Assembly: GCA_958477465.1 (NCBI GenBank) | Contig: CAUEFX010000057.1 | Location: 1 to 29,439 of the forward strand | DNA length: 29,439 nucleotides | Direction of reading: 5' to 3' | Origin: an uncultured Bacteroides sp. | GTDB taxonomy: Bacteria > Bacteroidota > Bacteroidia > Bacteroidales > Bacteroidaceae | Part shown: in pieces, positions 1 through 7,516 of the stretch | Layout: each line of letters opens with the position of its first letter | How positions within the stretch are numbered: position 1 is the stretch's first letter | The notes under the pieces: model-generated | Databases searched by the model: none | Seen by the model: only the letters and a program-made list of their open reading frames with translations | What the model was told of the DNA's origin: nothing | Position numbers and translations under genes: made by a program

Positions 1-1307
1 TTTCTTTTTTCTACCTGTCTCTAATGGGGGGAAGCGCACAAAATACGCTGACACTTGAGAACTGCCTGGAGATGGGTATAGAAAATAATCTGTCTTTACA
101 AAGTAAGCGCAATGAGATACAGAAAGGCAAATATGGCATTTCCGAAAACCGCGCTAAACTGCTTCCGCAAATCAACGGTTTTGCCAATTACAACGACAAT
201 ATCGATCCACCCGTATCCGTAACCGACGGTTCGGCTTATGGTACGCCTTACAACGTAACCCATACTTTGCGGTATAATGCCAATGCAGGATTACAGTTGC
301 AGATGCCGCTTTACAATCAGACTCTTTATGTTACTTTATCCATTGCCCGGACAATGGATGAAATGAATCGTCTTTCTTATGAAAAGGCGAGGGAAGACCT
401 TATCCTGCAAATTTGTAAGATGTATTATCTGGGGCAGGTGACTGCTGAGCAAATCGAGTTGGTTAAAGCCAATATTCTCCGTCTTGAGGAGTTAAGGGAT
501 ATTACACTGGCTTTTTACGATAACGGGATGGCTATGGAAGTAGACGTCAAACGTGTGAATATCAATTTGGAAAACTTGAAGGTACAGTATGACAATGCCC
601 GGGCAATGCTGGAACAGCAACTGAATCTTTTGAAATACATCATTGATTATCCGGCAGAGGAGAATATTGCATTGACGCCTGTTGATACCGAAAATATCAT
701 CCCGGTTGCTCTGACCGGTTTGTCGGAAAACCTTTATGAACTGCAATTATTGCAATCTCAAAAACAATTGGCCGAACAGCAGAAAAAGATGATCGGTTAT
801 GGGTATGTTCCTTCGTTGAATCTTACCGGCAGTTGGATGTTTTCGGCTTACACAGACAAAGCCTATCATTGGTTTCATTCCGGCCCGTCCAATCATTGGT
901 TCCGTTCTTATGGCATAGGGTTGTCTTTGCGTGTGCCTATATTCGACGGATTAGACAAACGTTATAAAAAACGGAAAGCGGCTATCGACATTGAAAATAT
1001 AGAGATCATGCAAGAGAATACGCGGAAGAACCTGCAGACCCAATATCTGAATGCCACTAATGACTTGATGAATAATCAGCGTAATTTCAAGAAACAAAAA
1101 GATAATTACCTGTTGGCTGAGGATGTATATACTGTCACAATGGATCGCTACCGTGAGGGAATTACCTCGATGACCGAAGTCTTGCAGGATGAGATGCGGA
1201 TGAGTGAAGCGCAGAATAACTATATCAGTGCGCACTATAATTACCGTGTCACCACCTTGATGTTACTTAAACTTACCGGCCGGATGGATTCTTTGATAAA
1301 TGATTGA
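1..1307 (+). CDS. TolC-family outer membrane efflux protein (5' end outside window)
   Basis: This is the outer membrane channel of a tripartite efflux pump, spanning the periplasm and docking onto the HlyD-like adaptor encoded next. The first ATG in the window is at 24, but the same frame is open to base 3 and reads SFFYLSL just before it. That is the end of a hydrophobic signal peptide, followed by GGSAQ as a plausible cleavage region, so the true start lies upstream and the gene is partial here. The mature protein starts TLTLENCLEMGIENN, the usual first helix of the OEP fold, and has two OEP-like halves with long amphipathic helices (about residues 95-215 and 305-420, counted from the ATG at 24). 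The stop is at 1305-1307, 31 bases before the adaptor gene. The family call is firm; the substrate is unknown. Confidence 0.9.
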   Translation, partial: SFFYLSLMGGSAQNTLTLENCLEMGIENNLSLQSKRNEIQKGKYGISENRAKLLPQINGFANYNDNIDPPVSVTDGSAYGTPYNVTHTLRYNANAGLQLQMPLYNQTLYVTLSIARTMDEMNRLSYEKAREDLILQICKMYYLGQVTAEQIELVKANILRLEELRDITLAFYDNGMAMEVDVKRVNINLENLKVQYDNARAMLEQQLNLLKYIIDYPAEENIALTPVDTENIIPVALTGLSENLYELQLLQSQKQLAEQQKKMIGYGYVPSLNLTGSWMFSAYTDKAYHWFHSGPSNHWFRSYGIGLSLRVPIFDGLDKRYKKRKAAIDIENIEIMQENTRKNLQTQYLNATNDLMNNQRNFKKQKDNYLLAEDVYTVTMDRYREGITSMTEVLQDEMRMSEAQNNYISAHYNYRVTTLMLLKLTGRMDSLIND

Positions 1308-1338
1308 TTAAATAAGAATATTAAAAAACACAAAAGAT

Positions 1339-2430
1339 ATGGGAACAAAAGAAAATGATAATGCGGCAAGCATACATCAAAAGAAAGCGGAAAAACTGAA
1401 GAAACTACGTCGTTGGCAAATCGTGGTCAGTTTGTTGGGAACCGCAATCATTGCATGGGGAGTGATTCAAGTGGTGTGCCTTTTCCTGAACTACAAAAGT
1501 AGCGAGACCAGTAACGATGCTCAAATAGAGCAATATATATCTCCTATTAATTTGCGGGCTTCAGGGTATATCAGGAAGATTTATTTTACCGAACATCAGG
1601 AGGTACATAAGGGAGATACATTGTTGGTACTCGATGACCGTGAATATAAGATACGGGTAATGGAAGCCGAAGCCGCACTGAAAGATGCACAGGCAGGTGC
1701 TACTGTTATCGGAGCGACTTTGCAAACCACCCAGACCACGGCATCTGTTTACGATGCATCCATTGCAGAGATAGAAATACGTCTTGCTAAGTTGGAGAAA
1801 GACCGCCAACGATACCAGAACTTGGTAAAAAGAAATGCAGCCACTCCGATACAACTGGAGCAGATAGAAACGGAATATGCGGCAACCCGTAAAAAACTGG
1901 AAGCTGTGAAACGACAACAAAAGGCGGCTTTATCGGGAGTAAATGAGGTATCACACCGCCGGGAGAATACGGAAGCTGCTATCCAACGGGCAACAGCTGC
2001 GCTTGAAATGGCAAAACTCAATCTTTCCTATACCGTGGTAACGGCTCCTTGTGACGGTAAACTGGGACGCCGCACTTTGGAGGAAGGACAGTTTATCACA
2101 GCAGGGCAAACCGTTACTTACATCCTTCCGGATACTCAAAAGTGGATTATTGCCAACTATAAAGAGACCCAGATTGAAAACCTGCATTTGGGACAAGAGG
2201 TCATTATTACCGTAGATGCCATCAGTGATAAGGAGTTTACCGGAAAAATAACGGCGATCTCCGGTGCCACAGGCTCCAAGTACTCCTTGGTTCCCACAGA
2301 CAATTCTGCCGGGAATTTTGTAAAAATACAACAACGTATACCGGTACGTATTGATTTTACCGATTTATCCAAAGAGGATAATGAGAAGTTGGCAGCAGGT
2401 ATGATGGTCATTGTAAAAGTAAAACTCTGA
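1339..2430 (+). CDS. HlyD/EmrA-family membrane fusion protein (efflux adaptor)
   Basis: This is the periplasmic adaptor linking the inner membrane MFS pump to the TolC-like channel. The 363-residue protein has a charged N-terminus, one membrane segment at about residues 26-50, and a first half-lipoyl/barrel segment at about 58-103 (SGYIRKIYF, then HKGDTLLVLDDREY). A long helical hairpin rich in Glu, Lys, Gln and Ala spans about 104-230. The second lipoyl/barrel half begins near LNLSYTVVTAPCDGKLG and ends with a beta-barrel domain. The layout matches EmrA-type adaptors in length and domain order. Only 4 bases separate its TGA from the MFS start, so the two are surely co-transcribed and probably translationally coupled. 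The pairing with an MFS rather than an RND or ABC pump points to the EmrAB type. Confidence 0.92.
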   Translation: MGTKENDNAASIHQKKAEKLKKLRRWQIVVSLLGTAIIAWGVIQVVCLFLNYKSSETSNDAQIEQYISPINLRASGYIRKIYFTEHQEVHKGDTLLVLDDREYKIRVMEAEAALKDAQAGATVIGATLQTTQTTASVYDASIAEIEIRLAKLEKDRQRYQNLVKRNAATPIQLEQIETEYAATRKKLEAVKRQQKAALSGVNEVSHRRENTEAAIQRATAALEMAKLNLSYTVVTAPCDGKLGRRTLEEGQFITAGQTVTYILPDTQKWIIANYKETQIENLHLGQEVIITVDAISDKEFTGKITAISGATGSKYSLVPTDNSAGNFVKIQQRIPVRIDFTDLSKEDNEKLAAGMMVIVKVKL

Positions 2431-2434
2431 AGTT

Positions 2435-4075
2435 ATGCCTTCATACCCTAAAAACTATCCTTTTTACAACTGGGTGCCGAAACCGGTAGGTATCATTATC
2501 CTGATATTCTTTTTCCTGCCGATACTGACAGTAGGTGGAACTTACTCGGTGAACAGTACTGAGATGATGAGCGGACTGGGGATTATCTCCGAACATATCC
2601 AGTTCACCAATTTTGCCACCTCTATAGGTATGGCAGCATTCTGTCCGTTCTTGTATCGGCTGGTACTTATCCGTAGGGAGAAGATGATGTGTATTGCCGG
2701 TTTTTCGCTGATGTATATATTCAGCTATATCTGTGCCAAGACGGACAGTATATTCCTGTTGGCGCTTTGCAGCCTGTTTACGGGATTCCTCCGGATGGTA
2801 TTGATGATGGTCAATCTTTTTACGCTCATCAAGTATGCCGGGCATATTGAGGCTTATGAGAAAATTACTCCCGGCAACGAACCGACAACCGAAGAGGGCT
2901 GGGATAAACTGGATATTGAGCGAAGTGCCGCACAACCGGGTATCTACCTGTTTTTTATGATATTGGGACAGATAGGCACTTCGCTTACGGCGTGGCTCGC
3001 TTTTGAATACGAATGGCAGTACGTTTATTATTTCATGATGGGACTGTTGTTATTGTGTATTCTTATTGCATTCATTACAATGCCTTATCATAAATATGTC
3101 ACGCGGCGGTTTCCCATTAATTTCAGACAATTTGGCAATGCTTCCATATTCAGCATCATGCTGGTATGCATCACATACATACTGACTTATGGAAAGGTAC
3201 TTGATTGGTATGATGATCCTACCATCCGATGGGCTACGGTGGGGGCTGTCATTTCGGCGGGTATATTTATCTACATAGAAGCTACCCGGCGCAATCCTTA
3301 TTATCAACTGGATGTGTTCAAGTTACGTACCATTCGTGTCGGTTTCCTGTTATACTTCCTGTTGATGGTATTGAATTCCAGTGCCATGTTTGTCAATGTA
3401 TTTACAGGTATAGGCATGAAACTGGATAACTTTCAGAATGCCACATTGGGCAATTGGAGTATGTTGGGGTACTTTATCGGTGGTATTGCGACTATTTGGC
3501 TCAGCGTAAAAGGGGTGCACTTCAAATATTTGTTTGCTGCCGGTTTCTTGCTGTTGGGGCTCTCGGCTATGTTTATGTATTTTGAGGTTCAGGATGCCGG
3601 ATTGTATGAACGCATGAAGTATCCGGTTATAATCCGTTCTACGGGAATGATGTTGCTTTATTCGTTGATTCCGACATTCGCCACCCAGCGCATGCCTTAC
3701 AAATATCTGTCTTCATGGATCTGTACCATGCTGACAGTACGTATGGTACTGGCACCTGCCATTGGCACTGCTCTCTATACCAATATATTGCAGGAAAGAC
3801 AGCAGCATTACATTACACGTTATGCGCAGAATGTAGATATGTTGCATCCGGAAGCATCCGCTTCGTTTATTCGGACGATGCAAGGAATGCAATATCAGGG
3901 AAAAAGTAAGGCGGAAGCCATTAATATGGCAGCCATGTCCACTAAAGGTCGTATTCAGGTGCAAGCTACGCTTTCGGCTGTAAAGGAGATGGCAGGCTGG
4001 ACACTGTATGCTTGCCTTATTTGTATGATATTTGTGGTTGCAATACCTTATCCTAAACGAAAATTACTAACTTAG
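2435..4075 (+). CDS. MFS multidrug efflux transporter, DHA2 (14-TM) type
   Basis: This is the inner membrane proton-driven exporter of the tripartite system. I count 14 hydrophobic segments across 546 residues, from about residue 18 (VGIIILIFFFLPILTVGG) to about 535, which fits the 14-helix DHA2/EmrB group better than 12-helix MFS proteins. An unusually long charged loop (about residues 140-168, GNEPTTEEGWDKLDIERSAA) sits between early helices, and a second loop of about 50 residues (about 450-500) precedes the last helix. The protein is divergent from E. coli EmrB and the usual MFS motif A is not obvious. It follows the adaptor gene by 4 bases. The efflux role is inferred from context and topology; the substrate cannot be read from the sequence. 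Confidence 0.85.
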   Translation: MPSYPKNYPFYNWVPKPVGIIILIFFFLPILTVGGTYSVNSTEMMSGLGIISEHIQFTNFATSIGMAAFCPFLYRLVLIRREKMMCIAGFSLMYIFSYICAKTDSIFLLALCSLFTGFLRMVLMMVNLFTLIKYAGHIEAYEKITPGNEPTTEEGWDKLDIERSAAQPGIYLFFMILGQIGTSLTAWLAFEYEWQYVYYFMMGLLLLCILIAFITMPYHKYVTRRFPINFRQFGNASIFSIMLVCITYILTYGKVLDWYDDPTIRWATVGAVISAGIFIYIEATRRNPYYQLDVFKLRTIRVGFLLYFLLMVLNSSAMFVNVFTGIGMKLDNFQNATLGNWSMLGYFIGGIATIWLSVKGVHFKYLFAAGFLLLGLSAMFMYFEVQDAGLYERMKYPVIIRSTGMMLLYSLIPTFATQRMPYKYLSSWICTMLTVRMVLAPAIGTALYTNILQERQQHYITRYAQNVDMLHPEASASFIRTMQGMQYQGKSKAEAINMAAMSTKGRIQVQATLSAVKEMAGWTLYACLICMIFVVAIPYPKRKLLT

Positions 4076-4095
4076 CGCAGTTTTAGAGTCCGTTT

Positions 4096-4127
4096 GGATT
4101 TTGCTCAAAATGAATCCGTATTTTTTT
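4096..4127 (+). terminator. Possible weak intrinsic terminator after the MFS gene
   Basis: GG plus ATTTTG (4096-4103) can pair with CAAAAT (4106-4111) plus CC (4116-4117) across a four-base bulge, and seven T residues follow at 4121-4127. The stem is imperfect and AT-rich, so it may end only part of the transcription and let the rest run into the AraC gene. Confidence 0.35.
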
Positions 4128-4179
4128 AGGAGGAAGATTTAAAACGGGCTTTTAATGTGAACCGGTAATTTTTATATTG

Positions 4180-5046
4180 ATGAATACTTTGCAAGAGCGT
4201 TTGTCCCGTCTTGATCACGCACTACTGAATAAGGAAAATATATGCAGTTCGGAAGGTATGCTTCATACCTTTCCTGCTGCTTTAAAAGACCCCTTTCATT
4301 TCGATGGCGTCGGGTTGGTAATTTGCCGTCAGGGGAATTTCATGTTCTCCCTTAATCAGAAGACCTACTTTGCCAAAGCGGGGGAGACTCTTTTCATACC
4401 GGAAGATTCTTTCTTTCAGGTCCTGCAGGAATCGGAAAATGTAGAACTTTTCATTCTTGTTTACCAGGTAGCCCCCATACGGGATATCATAGGTAACTCC
4501 GTAGCTTCCATGTACTTGTACTCGCAACTCCGGACAGAGCCTTGTTATGTATGGAATACCGGAGATGAAGAAGAGGTGTTGAAATATATGTCCTTATTGG
4601 ATAGCACTTTGAAAATGGAAGATAACACTTTCAACCGGTACGAGCAGAAACTTCTTCTTCTTGGATTAACTTACCGGATATGTTCCATCTACAACCGTAA
4701 ACTTATGAATCTGAAGACCTCTGTCGGGCATAAGTATGAAATCTTTATCAAGCTGATTCAGCTGATAGACGAGTATTATACGGAACATCGCGGAGTTGAG
4801 TTCTATGCGGGCAAACTCTGTCTGTCTCCTAAGTATCTTTCCGAACTTTCCAAGTCTGTTTGCGGATATACGGTGCAGGAACTGATATTCAGGTCTATTG
4901 TCCGAAAAAGTATTTCGCTGCTTAAAAATACTCAAAAAAGTATTCAGGAAATTTCTGACTTTTTCAATTTCCCGAATGCCTCTTATTTTGGTACGTTTTT
5001 CAAAAAGCAGACGGGGCAGTCGCCGCAGCAGTACCGCAAGGGATAG
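4180..5046 (+). CDS. AraC-family transcriptional regulator
   Basis: This is a likely local regulator of the efflux operon. The reading frame can be opened from a TTG at 4177, but the ATG at 4180 directly after it (MNTLQERLSRLDH) is the natural start, giving 288 residues. Residues 1 to about 170 form a cupin-like sensor (VGLVICRQGNFMFSLNQKTY, FAKAGETLFIPEDSFFQV). The last 85 or so residues carry the two helix-turn-helix AraC domain: FYAGKLCLSPKYLSELSKSV is the first HTH and ISDFFNFPNASYFGTFFKKQ the second, ending in the family signature TGQSPQQYRK. The gene lies about 100 bases downstream of the MFS gene on the same strand and ends 11 bases from the convergent transglycosylase gene. Its ligand is unknown; a drug or bile-like compound would be a guess. 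Confidence 0.9.
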   Translation: MNTLQERLSRLDHALLNKENICSSEGMLHTFPAALKDPFHFDGVGLVICRQGNFMFSLNQKTYFAKAGETLFIPEDSFFQVLQESENVELFILVYQVAPIRDIIGNSVASMYLYSQLRTEPCYVWNTGDEEEVLKYMSLLDSTLKMEDNTFNRYEQKLLLLGLTYRICSIYNRKLMNLKTSVGHKYEIFIKLIQLIDEYYTEHRGVEFYAGKLCLSPKYLSELSKSVCGYTVQELIFRSIVRKSISLLKNTQKSIQEISDFFNFPNASYFGTFFKKQTGQSPQQYRKG

Positions 5047-5057
5047 TTTTTGACTGC

Positions 5058-6449
5058 CTATTCTTTTATTTTCTTTTTATATGATTCGTATCTCGATATG
5101 ATATCTCTTACGAAATTATATGTTTCTATTCCTCGGAAATATCCGTTTTTGCAAACCGGGTCAGTGAAATATTCTTCATTGCTTTTCAGCAGGATATAGT
5201 TTTCAACATTGCTGTTCCAAGTGTTTTTGTCCTTTCCGTACTTGCCTGCCAAGGCAATGGCATCATAGATGTGTCCTAAACCGGCGTTATAGGATGCCAG
5301 AATGAATTTGATGCGTTCTTCTTTATCGGGAACCGCACTGAGACTTCTGTCTGTTTGTTTAATGTATTTTACTGCTGCTTTGATGCTCTCTTCCGGATTT
5401 TGTTCCTTGCCGGGCGGTATCCCCATGGCACGTGCGGTTTGCGGCATTAGCTGCATCAGTCCTTTTGCTCCTGCCCAAGATACGGCTGTCGTGTCGAAAT
5501 TGGATTCCGTATAGGCCAGTGAGGCCAATAAACGCCAGTCCCAGCCAATCTCTTTGGAGTACTTCTTGAATAAATCATCGTAATGAGAGATTTTTCCTTC
5601 GCGAAGCGAGAGAATGGGAGAGTGGGGTACTGATTTACTGATTTCAAAGTATCGTTTTGTACTTGCAGTATAAGCCGGTGAGGTCATATTCTCTTCGTGC
5701 CATTTATCTGCCGCTGCCGCCAATTGCGGACAATCTTTGCGGACGGCCCATGATGCCCGTTGGTCGAAACTGATGGAAAGCTTGATGTTGAGGTTAGGGT
5801 AGTAAGTGGTATTCAGCTTGGCCAAGTCATTATCGGCTACCGTATAAGGAATCTTTCCTTGTGCCACTTGGGTAATCAGATCTTCTGTTGTGATACTGTC
5901 GCCCGTCACTTTGTGTATCTGTATGCCTCCTCCCAGTTCGTTATTCAGATTGACAAGCCGGTCATAATATTTGCCGGGCTTTACATATACTTCTTTACCG
6001 ATAAGTTCTGTGACGTCTGTGAGCGGTTTACTCTTACCATTGTTCCGCTGTACGATTACCTGATGTGTGATCACCTCTTCCCCGCAATAGATGAGCCTGT
6101 CTTTCCATTCTTTGGTGATGGGCAGGTTATAGGCAATCAGATCGCCTTCACCGGATAATAGCTTTTGGATTAGTTCTGGAACATTCCGCGCTACTTCAAT
6201 GCGTAATTTTACCCCTAAGCTTTTGGCAAATTGTTCGCTTAATTCATATTGAAATCCCATCTCTTGTCCGCGATAGATGAAATAGCTGGTCGAACTGTAC
6301 AACGTCAACACCACCAATTCTCCACTATCTTTAATCTGGGACAAGTCGTATGCTCCTGCCTCTTCTGCCGGGTGATGCTTGTGTCTACAGGCCAATGCGG
6401 AGAAGAGAATAATGAGAAGGACGGGCAGTATAGAGCGCCGGACCGTCAT
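5058..6449 (-). CDS. mltF: Lytic murein transglycosylase lipoprotein, MltF-like (SBP_bac_3 + SLT)
   Basis: This enzyme cleaves the MurNAc-GlcNAc bond of peptidoglycan to give 1,6-anhydro products and is tethered to a membrane by a lipid. The 463-residue protein begins with a signal peptide ending in a lipobox (FSALAC, Cys21). Residues of about 35-270 form a solute-binding-protein family 3 domain, the regulatory module typical of MltF. Residues of about 295-450 form the SLT domain with the catalytic Glu in YTESNF (Glu315), the GLMQLMP motif (330-336), and AGLGH further on. Its ATG is 2 bases downstream of the udk stop on the same strand, so the two are very probably co-transcribed. It converges with the AraC gene with only 11 bases between the stops and no clear terminator. 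Confidence 0.93.
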   Translation of the reverse strand: MTVRRSILPVLLIILFSALACRHKHHPAEEAGAYDLSQIKDSGELVVLTLYSSTSYFIYRGQEMGFQYELSEQFAKSLGVKLRIEVARNVPELIQKLLSGEGDLIAYNLPITKEWKDRLIYCGEEVITHQVIVQRNNGKSKPLTDVTELIGKEVYVKPGKYYDRLVNLNNELGGGIQIHKVTGDSITTEDLITQVAQGKIPYTVADNDLAKLNTTYYPNLNIKLSISFDQRASWAVRKDCPQLAAAADKWHEENMTSPAYTASTKRYFEISKSVPHSPILSLREGKISHYDDLFKKYSKEIGWDWRLLASLAYTESNFDTTAVSWAGAKGLMQLMPQTARAMGIPPGKEQNPEESIKAAVKYIKQTDRSLSAVPDKEERIKFILASYNAGLGHIYDAIALAGKYGKDKNTWNSNVENYILLKSNEEYFTDPVCKNGYFRGIETYNFVRDIISRYESYKKKIKE

Positions 6450-6451
6450 GC

Positions 6452-7060
6452 CTATCTCAAGTGTTTCTTGATGTACATGGTCAAGATATCGATTGCCACT
6501 TTATTGTTACCTCCTTCTGGTATGATGAGGTCGGCGTATCTTTTACAAGGTTCGATGAACTGCTGATGCATCGGTTTCAATATACGTGTATAGCGTTCCA
6601 TCACAGCTTCGGCCGTCCGTCCGCGTTCCACTACATCCCGTTGGATGACGCGTATCAGACGTTCGTCAGGATCGGCGTCTACGAATATTTTGAGGTCCAT
6701 CATATTGCGTAGTTTTTTATCACAGAGGGCAAGGATTCCTTCGATGATAACCACTTCGCGCGGTTCGATATGGATTGTTTCCGGCTGACGGGTACAAGTG
6801 AGGTAAGAATAGGTAGGCTGCTCGATACCCTTTCCTTCTTTTAGCATCGAAACATGTTTTGAGAGCAGGCTCCAATCAAAAGCATCCGGATGGTCGAAAT
6901 TGATATTCTGGCGCTCTTCCACAGGCACATGGCTACTGTCTTTATAATACGAATCCTGGGGAAGCAGTACGACTTCACCGGCTGGGAGACTTTCAACTAT
7001 TTTCCGTACGACGGTGGTCTTTCCTGAGCCCGTTCCGCCTGCTATTCCTATTATTAACAT
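6452..7060 (-). CDS. udk: Uridine kinase
   Basis: It phosphorylates uridine and cytidine to UMP and CMP in the cytoplasmic pyrimidine salvage pathway. The frame is open upstream to an ATG at 7174, but that extension (rich in Ile, Tyr and Cys) is unlike the family and would cover the promoter. The ATG at 7060 gives MLIIGIAGGTGSGKTT, the classical udk start, and 202 residues, the usual length. The Walker A loop GGTGSGKT is at residues 8-15. Further family motifs are PQDSYYKD, NFDHPDAFDW, and VVIIEGILAL with the lid region RVIQRDVVERGRT. The stop lies 2 bases from the transglycosylase start. The next gene upstream is divergent, with a shared 102-base promoter region. Confidence 0.96.
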   Translation of the reverse strand: MLIIGIAGGTGSGKTTVVRKIVESLPAGEVVLLPQDSYYKDSSHVPVEERQNINFDHPDAFDWSLLSKHVSMLKEGKGIEQPTYSYLTCTRQPETIHIEPREVVIIEGILALCDKKLRNMMDLKIFVDADPDERLIRVIQRDVVERGRTAEAVMERYTRILKPMHQQFIEPCKRYADLIIPEGGNNKVAIDILTMYIKKHLR

Positions 7061-7092
7061 CTGTTGATAGTGTATAATTGAAACAAATAGAG

Positions 7093-7100
7093 TAATTTTG
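7093..7100 (+). promoter_or_regulatory. Candidate -7 box for the Dabb/dsbD operon
   Basis: TAATTTTG matches the Bacteroides -7 consensus TAnnTTTG and lies about 60 bases before the Dabb gene. The expected -33 TTTG is poorly matched, so this is tentative. Confidence 0.4.
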
Positions 7101-7127
7101 CATTGAAATAAATGCAGCTTCGGCTGA

Positions 7128-7159
7128 CAAATATATAAACAATAAATTAAAATAGCAAC
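7128..7159 (-). promoter_or_regulatory. Bacteroides-type promoter for udk
   Basis: On the minus strand, GTTG (7156-7159) is followed after exactly 20 bases by TATATTTG (7128-7135). This matches the Bacteroidales pattern TTTG-N19-21-TAnnTTTG at all but one base. It implies a 5' leader of about 60 bases before the udk ATG at 7060 and supports that start over the longer frame. Confidence 0.65.
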
Positions 7160-7162
7160 GTT

Positions 7163-7465
7163 ATGGTAAAACACATTGTATTATTTAAGTTAAAGGATGA
7201 GGTTCCGGAAGCTGATAAACTTGTTGTAATGAATAAATTTAAAGAAGCAATAGAGGCCCTGCCTGCTAAAATATCCGTTATCCGTAAAATCGAAGTGGGA
7301 TTGAATATAAATCCGGGAGAATCTTGGCATATTGCATTGTATAGTGAGTTCGACAATCTGGAGGATGTGAAATTCTATGCCACTCATCCCGATCATGTGG
7401 CTGCCGGTAAGATTCTTGCCGAAGCTAAGGAAAGCCGTTCGTGTGTAGACTATGAAACAGTTTGA
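7163..7465 (+). CDS. Dabb-domain protein (stress-responsive alpha/beta-barrel family)
   Basis: This is a 100-residue single-domain protein of the dimeric alpha/beta-barrel (Dabb) family. The N-terminal strand VKHIVLFKLKDEV, the central SWHIALYSEFDNLEDVKFY and the ATHPDHVAAGK motif are the conserved features, including the His of the first strand and the HPDH motif. Most bacterial members have no firmly established function; some relatives act in stress response or small-molecule binding. It precedes the dsbD-like gene by 51 bases on the same strand and is probably co-transcribed with it, and it is divergent from udk. No role beyond the family is claimed. Confidence 0.88.
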   Translation: MVKHIVLFKLKDEVPEADKLVVMNKFKEAIEALPAKISVIRKIEVGLNINPGESWHIALYSEFDNLEDVKFYATHPDHVAAGKILAEAKESRSCVDYETV

Positions 7466-7516
7466 TGAACCGGATCGCTTTTCCGACTGTTATAACTAAG
7501 AAAAAATGAATAGAGA

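Noticed and set aside
7061..7174. N-terminal extension of udk to an ATG at 7174
   Set aside because: The extra 38 residues are unlike uridine kinases, would overlap the divergent promoter and the start of the Dabb gene, and the consensus start MLIIGIAGGTGSGKT is at 7060.
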